DNA of 64,000 bases, from positions 50,487,670 through 50,551,669 of the forward strand of contig NC_087069.1 in the NCBI RefSeq assembly GCF_963678635.1, in the 5' to 3' direction. Source of the DNA: Symsagittifera roscoffensis (lineage: Eukaryota; Xenacoelomorpha; Acoela; Convolutidae). The translations under genes were made by a program, and so were the position numbers. Under the pieces are notes generated by a model, which ran no database searches, was not told the DNA's origin, and saw nothing but the letters and a program-made list of their open reading frames with translations. Positions 11,230 through 22,500 of the stretch are shown here, piece after piece (within the stretch, counting starts at the first letter, position 1; each line of letters starts with the position of its first letter).

Positions 11230-11932
11230 GCAAAACGTGTACATTACCCAGGAAACACCTTTTTTCGTTTTTCCAGCGAACTGTTCATACTTCTAACATG
11301 TTGCTAACGTCTTGCAGATTCGCGTCAAATTTCTGTATTTGTGCAATGAGGAATTTTTCTTTGAGCTCTTAGATGTAACGGTAGCATTTGCCGCTCCACA
11401 TTTGTATTTTCTTGTATATGCGAATGCTCCAAGGCCCGCACTGCTGCATCAAAAAGCAGGCCGTTCTCAATGCCGGCCTCAAACAGTTATTTTCGATATT
11501 TATTCGTTAGTTACTGTTTTTCAGTGTGGCCTTGACTATGTCATACGAACTCGTCCATATCTTTTTACTTGATTCTACTGGGTTTGCCATCTCCGATGTC
11601 TCGGCTAAGATGGCTGTGTCGTCAGCGAAAAGTGACAGAGTCCGTCGAGCGCTGTATGTGAGGCTGTTTGATTTTTTTCATGATAGTTTGTAATGGGAAA
11701 GTGTCATCCAGGTTGGTACTTCAGCGGATTCCAGGTTCTTTTTTGTGGCGTCTCTTAGCTCGCTGTTCACTGAGAAGTTCTAGGACTTTGTGGCGGTACA
11801 CATTGATTGGCACCGGGGAAACATCCCTCTTTAGACCCGCGTGCACGCTGCCATTTCTCGGTAGCTCCATCTCTTAGCGACATGCCTTGAAAATCAATTT
11901 CTGCACCCATCTTTATTCCGGGCGGATATAGC
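11230..11932 (-). mobile_element. Degraded Jockey-like LINE reverse transcriptase
   Basis: The minus strand reads LSLFADDTAILAE, with the catalytic F-A-D-D at 11618-11629, which is the YADD-box wording typical of Jockey-group LINEs. Downstream sequence (11560-11300, minus) continues in broken frames. Upstream sequence to 11932 shows further protein-like segments such as GLKRDVSPVPINVYRHKV. Stops and frameshifts make it a pseudogene. The upstream part continues beyond the hAT-like insertion at 11941-12143. Confidence 0.6.
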
Positions 11933-11940
11933 AGTATATA

Positions 11941-12143
11941 CCGGGGCGGATCTAGGAATTTTTTGAGGGGATGGCTTTTCCCCTCAAAGTTAGTATATTT
12001 TGGCGCCAAATGCGCCTTTAGAGAAGTTTTAAGGTCAGTTAACCAGAAAGGGATATCTGAAAATAGTTTAAAGGGGGGACCATTTGGGTCGGCAGGGGGT
12101 CGAATCCCTGAGAAAGGGCGTCCCCCCCCTAAATCCAGTGGTA
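11941..12143. mobile_element. hAT-like MITE with perfect 8-bp target duplication
   Basis: The element starts CCGGGGCGGATCTAG and ends with CTAAATCC plus eight bases. It is flanked by an exact direct repeat AGTATATA (11933-11940 and 12144-12151), the 8-bp target-site duplication expected of hAT elements. It shares GGCGCCAAA.GCGCC and the GACC.TTTGGGTCG block with the larger copy at 22501-22881, of which it is a shortened relative. It splits the LINE remnant on the minus strand. The open frame across this interval (11767-12315, minus) is a chimera of LINE and MITE sequence. Confidence 0.8.
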
Positions 12144-12330
12144 AGTATATAGCACCTTTTGAATAGTTGGCTCTATTGTTAACACTTGGTAATTCCGTTC
12201 CATTAATTTTGATATTATCTCGTCCAAGAGTTTCTAGCATCTCTTCATCAGATTGTGCTTTTACACTTGATTTCGTCTCAAGAAAGCCCAAATTGTTCAG
12301 CAGGTTGCTTTGCACTTCGGTTTTGAGTCC
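12144..12330 (-). mobile_element. Upstream part of the degraded LINE
   Basis: On the minus strand this stretch reads as protein-like sequence (LGFLETKSSVKAQSDEEMLE and onward). It joins the LINE remnant below 11932 once the MITE and one target copy are removed. No domain is recognisable in this part. The assignment rests on continuity across the insertion. Confidence 0.4.
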
Positions 12331-12385
12331 AATGAGTACCTCATGTAACCATGCTTTTGACCAAGTGTTTCAGTTTTACGTTAAG

Positions 12386-12520
12386 TTTTTTTTTTTTTTT
12401 TTTGTATTAGACCAGGTCCTGCTCAATGCAGGACCAACCGCGGGGAGGGTGATGTCATCCATTTCGCGCAGCCGGTCCCACCTTGAGGAGGCGGATGGCG
12501 CTCTGTAACAACCTCGGTCT
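12386..12520 (-). repeat. SINE, 3' body with poly-A tail
   Basis: On the minus strand a body containing ATCCGCCTC, GACCGGCTGCG, GGTTGGTC and TGAGCAGG ends in CTAATA followed by a run of A (the T run at 12386-12403). The same ordered blocks form the 3' body of the SINE at 15008-15202. The tRNA-like head is absent here, so the copy is 5'-truncated, as expected after incomplete reverse transcription. Confidence 0.65.
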
Positions 12521-13359
12521 TTTTTTTTCGACGAAAGCGTTTACATAGGCAACCTTCTTTCATCTCAAGGGCTCAATTTCTCTTTTTTCTGGTTTAGAAA
12601 GTTGTATCTGAGATTTGGAAGCGTCTCAGAAGCTATCTCTTGGGTTGAACCAATTTGGATGCCATCACAATTATATTTTCGTCTCTGAAGTCATTTAAAT
12701 AAGTTTTTCTTCTTGGCCTCTCATTTTGTGCACGGCATCGACCTTTTTTGTTTTTCATACTTAGGGATCGGAGACGAGCCAATGCTGTTGAAGGTTTGAG
12801 TTTTTTATATCCGTCGACGAGTTTAGTTTTTTTTAGGCCAGTTGTGCCACGATAAACCGAGTTTTGCCTATGATCAGGTTATTTGCTATTGTGTACTCCA
12901 GTATTCTCTCTCCTTAAGTATTATGCTTGCGGTATCCATGTTAACCGTTATTTCACCGTGAACTATCTGTAACTCTTAGCGGCAGGACCCAAAAAATAGT
13001 TCAATTTACTAATGAATAAGTTTTTCATTGTATGTGCGTGTGTGTGAGAGAGAATATAAATATCAGAAAGACAATATGAAACTATAGACTGGTCACTGTA
13101 ATTATTTTTATCTCGGAAATTGAAATAAGTCAATTTTGTGCTATAAAAATCAGATGAATGGGTTTTCCTTTCTTCGCAATCAATAGTTTGTTTCGTCAAT
13201 AGTGGCTAAAATGCTGTCTCTCTCCGACAGGACCGGAAGACACAGACGAATATTTTTTTCAAGTATCAGTAAAGAGGAAAAGAATCATCTGGTACAACAC
13301 TTGGTTGAAGTACTTGACTAAACAAGAATCTGTAGAAGAAGTGACATTGAGTTGGTTGT

Positions 13360-13640
13360 TCAAACATTTAAATAAATTTTCTGGATATTCATCACCGAAC
13401 AGAAAGTCAGACTCGACTTGCTCAGTGTGATCGTGCACAAGGGTAGGTTAGTAGTTATGGAGTTTCCACTAGGAGTTTCCACTAACTCAATTTTCTGAAG
13501 AATTTCTAATTGTTCAATAAAGATTTCATTATACTGATCTGCAATGCTAACATCCTTCCAGCAAGTGGTTAATTGCTCCAAATCCGTGTAACAGTAGTCC
13601 TTGCGGCCGCAGAATTATCTTTTCCAACAGCTCCTCTGAA
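13360..13640 (-). pseudogene. Unrecognised coding remnant, possibly retroelement
   Basis: The minus strand has a 73-codon frame (13360-13581) with protein-like sequence such as YNEIFIEQLEILQKIELVET. The adjoining frame reads EKIILRPQGLLLHGFG (13590-13640). Parts resemble the start of BEL/Pao reverse transcriptases, where a short motif precedes a His-rich turn, but I could not confirm any catalytic motif. It is probably unrelated to the Merlin remnant next to it. Confidence 0.25.
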
Positions 13641-13721
13641 GAGTTCACATTGTTACGCTTCTCTCATATTATTTAGTAGGTATATCGGTGATATATTACA
13701 ATAGGTGACAAAAGAAAAACT

Positions 13722-13800
13722 TGTTCCAGTGAGAATTGAACCCATACCTCTGGGCCTTGAGTCAAATATGTTATCCACTGTACCAAACCCGTCAGAAATG
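13722..13800 (-). repeat. tRNA-derived SINE-like head
   Basis: The minus strand reads TTTGGTACAGTGGATAACA (A-box-like) and then GGGTTCAATTCTC (B box) about 30 bases on. The flanks do not form an acceptor stem. It lies between two protein remnants and is best explained as a SINE fragment. Confidence 0.45.
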
Positions 13801-13839
13801 AAAGGTAGATGGCAGAACTTTTTAACCTGCGCATTACTA

Positions 13840-14600
13840 CTAGGAACAAATATATGAATAGAAAGCAGAAAGATATGATAAAAGTTTTGAACGGAGGAAC
13901 AAAGTTTTGATATGAAGCCTAATTCGTGTAAGCGCTCCCAAAACGTTGTCTCCAAAAAATTCGTCAAAATGAGCGGGTAACAAGAGATCAATAACATCGT
14001 TCATAGCTTTCAAATTTGTCTTGGCCTGTCCCCACATTGCTTCCATATTATTTGTATGAACGCCGGTGATCGGATCCTTACAATTTTTGCTGTGATAAAC
14101 AATTTGTTGAAGAAAAACTACTGGTCTCGGTCCACATAAGGGAATGTAAGATGACCAACCATCTCATCAAATTTTTAATTAAGACAAACCTCTTCGGTAG
14201 ATTACCTCTAACAGAGTTTCAGTCCCCCTGTCCCCAGCAAAATCCAAAAAACCGATCTTTTTCCGGGTCGTATTTGCCAAAAATCCGTTTCTCTTTGATC
14301 GTTCGACCGCGGTTGTAATTTCTCTTGGCTACCAGATTCGTCTTATTGAATAATTTTTCCAGCTCCCTTAAATCTGTATTCACACATTTCGGAGTTTTGA
14401 AGGACCCATGAACAAGTTTTTAGAAATAAAGCGTTAAAATGTACTGCCGCTTTTGAACCAGCTTCAACTAGAGAGGCAACTTGATTGATTGGCATTTTTA
14501 CGGCAAAGATAAAGAGCAAAGTAACAAAAACTGGAATAGATAATTTCTGATTTTCAAAAATTGAATTTTGTCTCAGCGAATTTAGTGCAGAGGCAAGCAT
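13840..14600 (-). pseudogene. Merlin/IS1595-type (ISXO2-like) DDE transposase pseudogene
   Basis: Read on the minus strand, the whole order of an ISXO2/Merlin DDE transposase is visible. An N-terminal helical part (14600-14346) ends in GKIIQ. The next codon is a stop (14343-14345), then the first catalytic Asp-Glu-Ser (Asp codon 14340-14342). After a frameshift it reads NYNRGRTIKEKRIFGKYD (about 14325-14265), then DGWSSYIPL (about 14165-14140) with the second Asp. DPITGVHTNNMEAMWGQAK (about 14075-14015) is the hallmark HTN.(I/M)E..W box carrying the catalytic Glu, followed by LLPAHFDEF. At least one stop and two frameshifts inactivate it. No terminal inverted repeats were identified. Confidence 0.8.
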
Positions 14601-15007
14601 AATTATCTATGTTTTCCTTGCTCTCACAACGCTTTCTTGACCTACATTTTGAACGGAGATTTTGTTGTGCGACTCTTCAGTTTTGCATTGTAAGTAATTT
14701 AAGTAAGTTCCTCCTTCATCATGTTTGTTAGAACGTTTCTGCTTGCGTATTTCTTAAGTGAAAAATTGTTTTTCATGTTCAACTACTCTTTTTTTGAAGC
14801 AGAGGGGTAAAAGCGGTGATAGACAGTTTGATTGTGTCAACAAATTGATTTTTGTAAGTTGCTCTTCGGGATCAAAGTCGATGAAATATGTTATATGCTG
14901 CAACGTTTTTGTACTTTAAAAATTAGTTGTTTTTTCTGAACCTCAAAACTGTAGCGTTCTTGGCGATCCTTGACTGTCTTGTGCTACCTGTATGATTGCA
15001 TGATCAG

Positions 15008-15202
15008 AGCAGACGTGGTCGAGTGGGTTAGGCACATGTCTCTCAACACGAGGGACATGAGTTCGAATCCCACTTCAAGCGCGGTTTGAGGGGTCCCAGA
15101 GTCATCCGCCTCAAGAGGTGACCGGCTGCGGTAAAATGGCTGTTAGCTCTCTCCACCTACGGTTGGTCTTTCACTGAGCAGGGCCGGGGGCTAATAAAAA
15201 AA
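15008..15202 (+). repeat. tRNA-derived SINE, near full length
   Basis: The head resembles a tRNA: A box TGGTCGAGTGGG (15016-15027), a 9-bp arm (ACATGTCTCT...GGGACAT) and a B box GTTCGAATCCC (15061-15071). The body holds ATCCGCCTC, GACCGGCTGCG, GGTTGGTC and TGAGCAGG, and ends in CTAATAAAAAA. The body matches the minus-strand copy at 12386-12520. An intact pol III promoter is visible, but there is no matched acceptor stem, so it is not a tRNA gene. Confidence 0.75.
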
Positions 15203-16108
15203 TGCATGATAAAAGATGATTGATTAATGTATAAAATCACATCAACTGTGACTTTGTTTGTATATCTGCTCCGTTTTGAATAGCTTCAGTCCAAATTAAT
15301 CTTTTCTTAGCGAAAAGATTTTTGGCGGTGCACTCAGAAACCAAGGCGAATTTAATATATAATTCACTGAAGGCAAAATTACCCGAACTATAGTGGTCCG
15401 TTATAAAAGGTGATTCAATTCCGTCAGTCTGCCAGTTTTTTCTCTTTTTAAAGCTGGATAATTTTATTTTTCCTACATTTGTAAAGTTCTCTTTTTTCTT
15501 GCTGTTTCAATTTGCGAAAAGCAGTTTTGCCTATTTGTCTTAATTTTGCGTTATTGCTTCTGATTTTGAAATAAAACTTCATTTGTCTGAAACTTTTACA
15601 AATGTTGAAAAAAAGTCATTCGGCAATTCATTCGAAAAAAAGTCATTCGGCACGGTAAAAAAAAAACTAAATTACAAAAGGGGCCCTTCCGTTTAGTTAC
15701 GGTAAGTGCACAAGCTGGATAGGGCCATACCAGCGATATCAAAATGCATATATATCAGCAATGAAGTCATAAATCAGCATTAAATGCATCGTCGTAATGT
15801 TAATTTATCTTAGCCGTCCTTCCTCTACAATAGCGCTTATGGAGTTGTCGATAAATTGAACTTTGCGTAGCGATCTGCACACCCTTATACAAAGTATAGA
15901 GCTCCTCAGGAGCGCGAAGCTTTTCTTAGTTCTTATGTAGTTTATATATTCTGGATAGCTTTCTTGTCTTTTTTCACTCAGTTTTTCGGCCAATCGCTGC
16001 ATCGTCCGCGTGGCCGTTGGAGCAGCGCCACCGGTGCATTCATTTTTAAGTTGTGTAAATTTGATAAGTTTGTGCGGCAAGCAACTATTCCTATCTTGCA
16101 TTGTATTT

Positions 16109-17270
16109 GCACCAGCGTTGTGAGTTGTACAAAGCGTTGTGTGTTGTTACGAAGAGTTTTTTCTAGCGTAAGTCGCAAATAAAAGTGCTTGTTTGGTGGC
16201 ACTTTTGGTATATTTCATTTTAATCATATTTAAGCATAAACAGTTTAATGGCATTTGTTGCTGCTTTACTCTCGGCTAGTGTAAGGTTGTGTTTGAAAAA
16301 AACCTTTATGAAGGAATTGTATGGGATTTGTTGTTTTTCGTTTTTTTTGGGACGCTTTGAAAATTTTTTGCCTTTTTCGCAGAAATTTGAACTTTCTAAA
16401 AACTAGTGGACCGATTTTCAAAATAAGTGGTACCAATAGAAAAAACGGCTGGTCTTTTATGTGCCTGCGTTTTTCGCTAGTCTCTTTTTGTTTTTATCTC
16501 ACGTTATACGGCCTTCGAAAGTTTCAGTTGGGGGGTTTTCACTTTCTCATATATTAAGTGCACAAATCTGAGATAAAGGTTTCACTCAGAAGAACAAATT
16601 ATAAAGGTCTCCCCTTTGGATATACCCAAAACTTGTTAGAAAACAAGATATGGTGTCAAACTAGCCCATTTTTGACATTTTGCTTAATTTTAAATTTTTC
16701 ACAAAAACTACCCTGCCAAATCGGAGATTGAGGGCTTAACCGAAAGAAAAAAAAATCGGTTATGCGAATCACCCACTGCGCATTTCGTCACTATTCTTTA
16801 AAACTACTAGCTAAATCTGATAAAGGGTTCAATTTAAAAAATCAGGGTGCGGAAATCTTCATTATAAAAATCAGGGTGTGGAAAGCAGAGGCAATTCTAG
16901 AGAAGTTTTTTGGTGTTGGAAAATTCAACTTTTTTTGGTAGATTTTTGTAATCTTTTGAAAAGTACCCAGTCAAATCTGAGATAAAGACTTCAGTTGAAA
17001 GAGCGATTTGTTGTTTTCTTCTTTAAATAAGCGGTTAATCTCCTACTTAAGCAGAGAAACACCAGGGTTCAGCGTAGTCCTTTTTTTTCAATTTTTGAAT
17101 TTTACGCATATCCGTATCAGTAGAAACATGATTTAAAATACTAGATCAGGTAGATCCAGCAATAGCTGGACCCCTAGCGTGTTTCCAAACGACCCTGTTG
17201 CAGATGCGAGGACGTGAGGCTCCTAGTCAACATGTCGAATATTCAAATCCGGAACAGTTAAATAGTCTTT
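16109..17270 (+). repeat. Iterated-block repeat, cluster 2, ending in hairpin-CTAG
   Basis: The left part (16125-16290) matches 4395-4560. Bases 16320-17040 carry the same CTACC...AAATCTGAGAT...GAAAG blocks as 1150-2640, with instances near 16400-16450, 16700-16760, 16800-16850 and 16960-17010. The stretch ends with CCAGC-AATA-GCTGG (17156-17169) followed by ACCCCTAG, so a hairpin stands just before CTAG at 17174-17177. Decayed tRNA-like sequence (17195-17260) follows. The hairpin-CTAG ending recalls Helitron 3' ends. Confidence 0.5.
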
Positions 17271-17480
17271 TTTTTGTCGAAATTTTGCTGCATTACATTG
17301 GCAATTTGGTAGAAACTGTAGATGCTTTATTGGTTGCTAATGTTAGTAAACTTGCAGAAATGTGATACTCCTACTCTCAACAAAAAAAAACTTTTAAGGT
17401 TCGTTTTTATCTTTTCCTTATTTCACATTGTTTGCCTTTTTAAAGCTCTGTTTTGCGTTTTCCTTTCTTTTGTTTGCAAA

Positions 17481-18412
17481 GCACAGCTTTGCTTCTTTAA
17501 TCTCTCCGACGGATCAGTTTTCTAAGAGTAATTAACGTAGTCAGTGAACGTGTTATTTTTTCCAGGAAAAGGTCTTAGTTTGTTCACGCTCAAGTTTGTA
17601 TTTTCGCGGTTGACTTATTTTTTTTTCTAAATTCTCTTCAGTTTCTGTGTTAAGAGAAAGGCACACTCTTTCAAAAAGCAAAATTGTAAAGGTCGCTAAA
17701 AACGTGATCGACTTCGAACTTCAAAAATTTAATTTAATTATCAGATTTTCTAGCGAAATAAAAATTTTACTTATTAGAACAGATTACACAGAGACGCAGC
17801 TTCGCCTCTGATTAATCTCTCAGACGGTTCCGTTATTTAAGAGTAATGAGCGTAGTCAGTGAACGTGTTTTTTTGGGAAAAGATTTTAGTTTGCTTACGC
17901 TCAGTTTTGATTTCGCGGTTTGACTGTTTTTGCAGCTTCGCCTCCGTGTAATCTCAGACGGATCAGTTTTTTTAAGAGTATTGAACATAGTCAGTGAACG
18001 TGTTTTTTTTCTGGAAAAGGTCTTAGTTTGTTCACGTTCATTTTTGAAGTTTCGAGGTTTGACTTTCGTTTTATTTTTTCTAAGCTTACTTCAATTTCTT
18101 TGTTAAGAAGACAAATCCCACTATCGAAAAGCAAAATGGTAAAGGTCGCGAAAAACGTGATCGACTTCGAATTTCGAAAATGTAAATTAGTTATTAGATT
18201 TCCCAGTGAAATAAAAAGTTTTACCAATTGATCCAGTTTTCTTGATCCAAAAAATCATCAATAAGAAGTTGTTCGTGATATTCAAATAGCTCTAAGGGCA
18301 TATTTTTTTAAGTTTAAAAATCAAAAATTGAAGTTTTTTCAACGAACATGTCCGTTTTTTTCCTGTTTTCTTGCGTTCATTACTCTTTTCTAACTGTCAG
18401 TTGACGATGTTT
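17481..18412 (+). repeat. HINE-like repeats, three tandem partial copies
   Basis: Three 5' portions start near 17520, 17838 and 17970, each preceded by a shared leader (TTCGCCTCTGATTAATCTC-like, AGACGGATCAGTT). Each continues into AAGAGTAAT.AACG...GTCAGTGAACGTG. The first two are truncated. The last runs through the family body (GTAAAGGTCGCGAAAAACG, TTGATCCAGTTTTC) to the 3' end at 18371-18412: TTGCGTTCATTACTCTTTTC, a near-palindrome, and GATGTTT. Copies are head-to-tail on the + strand. Confidence 0.6.
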
Positions 18413-21400
18413 CAATCCTACCAAATGTGGCCAAAACATGATTATCTTGATATAAAATCTGCCATCAAGTCTCACAAACAAAAAATTGTGTAAGCGAACA
18501 TGGAATGATCATGCTTTATCTTCTGCGTTGCAGTGGCAGGTTGGTTTGGACGTATTGACGTTTTTTTGTTTTTCCAGATATTTTTTGCATTATATCTGTT
18601 TTTCAACACATACGTAACATAACGCGTTATCTTATTAGTTATATAACCTGTGTTAGTTTATGTACTTCTTTTACGAGCAGATGAAAAGAACTGAATGAGC
18701 CTTGGCAGTATTAGGGATGAAGAATCAAAGAAAACACATTGCGAATGTTTCAAACGACGTAAGGACATTTACGCTTTTTCCTAAATTTTTCCATGTTACC
18801 ACCTTTTTTTCCGCAGAAAATGGCTGCGCTAAAGAACGCGTTTGCTTATGCAATAACTGATCTGTATTAATAGACCGTGTGCTTTTTTTGATTTGATGAT
18901 GTTGAATAATAGCTAGACATCGCTGGTTGTAATTTTATGTTCGCCTAATAATATACCAGGTACGTATGCGTTCGCAAGATTACATAGGCCAGGTAGCTTT
19001 GCATATGGAGGAAGGACCGAATACGTGAAAATTTTCAACTGTTCTAAACTGACGTATTTCCGCAGCCGTTTTCTTCCAAATTTTCCAATACCGAATTATG
19101 ATAAGCTTACATTATTTACGGAAAATCAGACCCTCTGGCATGCAAGATTCCTCGGATAGGAAGCAAAGCAATTGTGAGTTTGTGGTGTCTATTTGAGGGA
19201 TAAAATGTGGAGTTTATATCTTGCGGCGAGCGGGAAACACTATTTTGGGCGCGGGGCTTTTATTAAGACTGCGATTTACTACTACGCTGTTCTTACTATA
19301 CAGGGGAAAATGAGATAGGTATGCAGGAATAAGTGAAGTGGAAAATGCCGCCAACTTTTGATTGCCCTGTATATGGGGAATAGAACCCTGTTTCTATGTA
19401 ACATACTGCTGTAATGTACTTCGGACGTACGTAGGATTTCACAATGCATAGATGTATGTCATGGGCTTATATGAAGGCACCCACGCATAGGACAGAATGC
19501 CATTTTCGTTGCACTGCATGTATAAAGTCTGTCGCAATAATGCGTATACGGCCATTTCATTTCTTCAGCTATGTTTTAAGATTTCAATTGCGAGCTGCAG
19601 TTGTTAATGTATGGCGAATTTACGGGGCATGGAATTGTATGGAATCATTGCTTTTTATACTAGCTTGTTGCAAGTGCTATAGTAGTGCTACACAGTGGTT
19701 GGTTATACTATAAAGTAATAGCAAATGCAACATCACGTTTTAATCTATGTGTGATATATACCATTAAGATATTGTGCCCTCGCTTTCCTTGCCTTATGGT
19801 TATGGTTCGCCTGTGCAAAGACAGTGTTCTTTCTTCAGACTTCAGTTGTTCCATTAGAATAGAAACATACTGCTACGCAATTTGAATTTGTAGGAGCTCT
19901 CTTCTCTCTATATTTCTATTCTACTAGCAAACACATTTCTAAGCCTCTCTCTATCTAGTGTTAAATTTGCCGATTTTGCCTTAGCAGTGTATAGTATACC
20001 ATAACCATAATGCATAACCACTGAATGACGGTCGACCGCCATACGTTCCATTATAAATGGTTTTGTTGCTTGCAATTCAAGCTTAGTACTAACTAGCCAA
20101 AGCTAGATATTACAAAACAGTGTTATAATTTTATAAAACGTGCCAACATAGCCATTTCTGAACATATACCATTACTACTGAGCAAAACGCATATGACTTA
20201 AATGTTCATTCAGAACTGCTGCAAATTTTGGTTTCAGTATAAAACGTGCATTATTTATACAGCGTTTAAAAATTAATGGAGAATTGTTGAAAATACGTTT
20301 TGGCCTTTTTTACATTGGTTATAGAATGTTAAACCGCTTCTTATATTAATCTGAAATGGACCAATATTGCTTTTTAACGCCGATTGAAAGCTAATATTAT
20401 AAAGCCGAACCGGCGCGAGCAATCAATATGCTAATACGCACACACATGTTTACCAGGTTTGTGATTTATGTTTCTATTTTAACTCATGTAAAATAAAAAA
20501 AAGGCTTAGCAGTTGGCGTTTTTGTTAATTCAATTCGTTTTCTGTAGGTTTCAAACGTGATTTAAAACACGTTTTTTTATCATCTTGGATAAAATTTGGT
20601 CTGAATTGGTTTTAGATTCTCATATGCGTGTAATGCAAAGAGCACGTCTTTTTAAAATAGTAAAATTGAGAACAGTTTTTGTATGATCTATGAGAATAAT
20701 CAATGTTTTATAGCAAAGTGCGGCCGCTTTACGTACACCTGTGCTGCGATAAAACGCGCGTTTTGTTAATTCAACAAACGCTCAAATATACACTCATTTT
20801 TCATACCATAATACTACTAGCAATAGCTCTCTTTATGTGAATATTAAATAAAAGCGTTTTTTTGCTTTCTGTTTTTTCGCATTTTTCACCATGGCTGTTT
20901 TAATATTACATTATGGAACGGCGTGGTTGTTATTTCTTCAATACGATTATTTTGCAGTGTTACGTGCAAGCTTACTGTTTTTTACGGGTCTCTACCAACC
21001 ATTATACAGATCAACACACCTTGCATTATCTGTTTTGTGAAAAGAAAAAGAACCGTTGTTAAAATTAATTCAAAACACATAACATTCGTTCTGTTTTTTG
21101 TTATTTAACTACAAGATTTTTCGAATTGATATTTAACATTTTACAAAACTGAAAGTATCCTCAAATTAAACTCTGTTCCCTTCAGGTAAGAATGTACTTC
21201 TTATTTGATAAGTAAAAAAAAAACTGTTTCTTTGATAATTAAAAAAAAACTCTTACTATATGCACGAGTTTCGGTACAAGTTTGATAGAGGGGTCCCATT
21301 AAAAACCAAGTGTGGGAAAGGGTTCCCAAATTACATTAATTTTAGGCAAATAACTTAATCAAAATGCGCCGGTCGGTCGTTATAAACCTTTTCTCTGACG

Positions 21401-21498
21401 TGTATACCCTGCATCATTCGCGCAAACTTATTCGATACTTTAATTGACATCACCTAAGCACTTCTACCCGAATTTCGATGCATTTGAGTGGTTTCAAC

Positions 21499-21761
21499 GG
21501 TACAGCGACAACTCGCAACAAGAAAATTTAAGGAAAGCGACAACTCGTAGTTTTGAAAATTAATTTGAGGATTAAGGGCAAAATTTCGAATTAAGGACGC
21601 CGGTGGTCGCGCTACGCTCGCGTCGCCGCGCGAGTCGTCGCGACAACTGGCGCTTAAATTTAATAAAGACCTACCCTCTGTCGGCAAGCTCGCAACACGT
21701 TCGCGCGACTGCGGCGGTGAGTATATCGCTTGAGTTGTCTTTTACGAGTTGTCGCATTACA
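21499..21761. mobile_element. CpG-rich MITE with 9-bp direct flanks
   Basis: An exact direct repeat GGTTTCAAC (21490-21498 and 21762-21770) flanks the element. The ends are inverted copies built on GCGACAACTCG (21505-21515) and CGAGTTGTCGC (21745-21755). A second internal GCGACAACTCGTA (21537-21549) pairs with TACGAGTTGTCGC (21743-21755). The interior (about 21600-21720) is a cluster of CpG in an otherwise CpG-poor region. An 8-9 bp target duplication fits hAT, P or Mutator-like transposition. There is no coding capacity. Confidence 0.7.
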
Positions 21762-22500
21762 GGTTTCAACTAACTTACTGAAAAAACGTTACCGTCCGTA
21801 TTATCTACAATCTTTCTAAGTAGAAATGTTTTTTAACATCTGCTCCTATTAGGATCGCTTTTTAGGCACTCGCAAGTCACCAATAATGAAGTCTGTCGCT
21901 CCGGTTTTTGTATAGGTTCGGAAAGCCACTATGTAAAACTGATGATTAAGCGTTAATAAGCGTTGTCATGACACAAATTTAGGTATTCCTCTTCGTTTTT
22001 TTCCGGAGTTTTGCTGATATTAACCTCAATTTTTTAAAGTGTAAAAGAACGAAGTGATTGTCATTTATATAGGCCGTAATGAGTATTTCTATTTTTCAGG
22101 AAAATTTGATTTTTCGCTTTTTGAATTTTGAGTTCTGTTCAGTGAATTTATTTTCTTAAAAGAAAGGCATACTACTATAAATTGTTTTTTTTTATAAAAT
22201 GGAGCTCAATATCTGCTCTCCGAAACAAAGTGGAAACATGCGCGAATAGATATTTTAATTTTGGCTTGGAAATCGCAGCGAAATATTGTTTCTATTCGAG
22301 TTGAGTGTTTATCGTGAGTGTCAATTTAAAGAGTGTCTGGTGTATAAAAGAGCTTCTCGTTCTATGTTAATTCAAGTAATGGTTCCGACAGCTCTCGAAT
22401 GGTCCGTTTTTAAAATATTTTTCCAGCTAGTTTTTACTATCTAAAATTTTTTGACTACCCAATGGAATCTCGTACGTGTGTCAAGGGTCAAGTGTGGTAT

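Noticed and set aside
11767-12315. 182-codon minus-strand frame
   Set aside because: It is a chance fusion of LINE sequence, the hAT-like MITE and one target-site duplication.
15008-15080. A functional tRNA gene
   Set aside because: A and B boxes are present but the acceptor arms do not pair, and the sequence runs into a SINE body with an A-rich tail.
15605-15665. Doubled GAAAAAAAGTCATTCGGCA
   Set aside because: It is a single short direct duplication with no wider structure.
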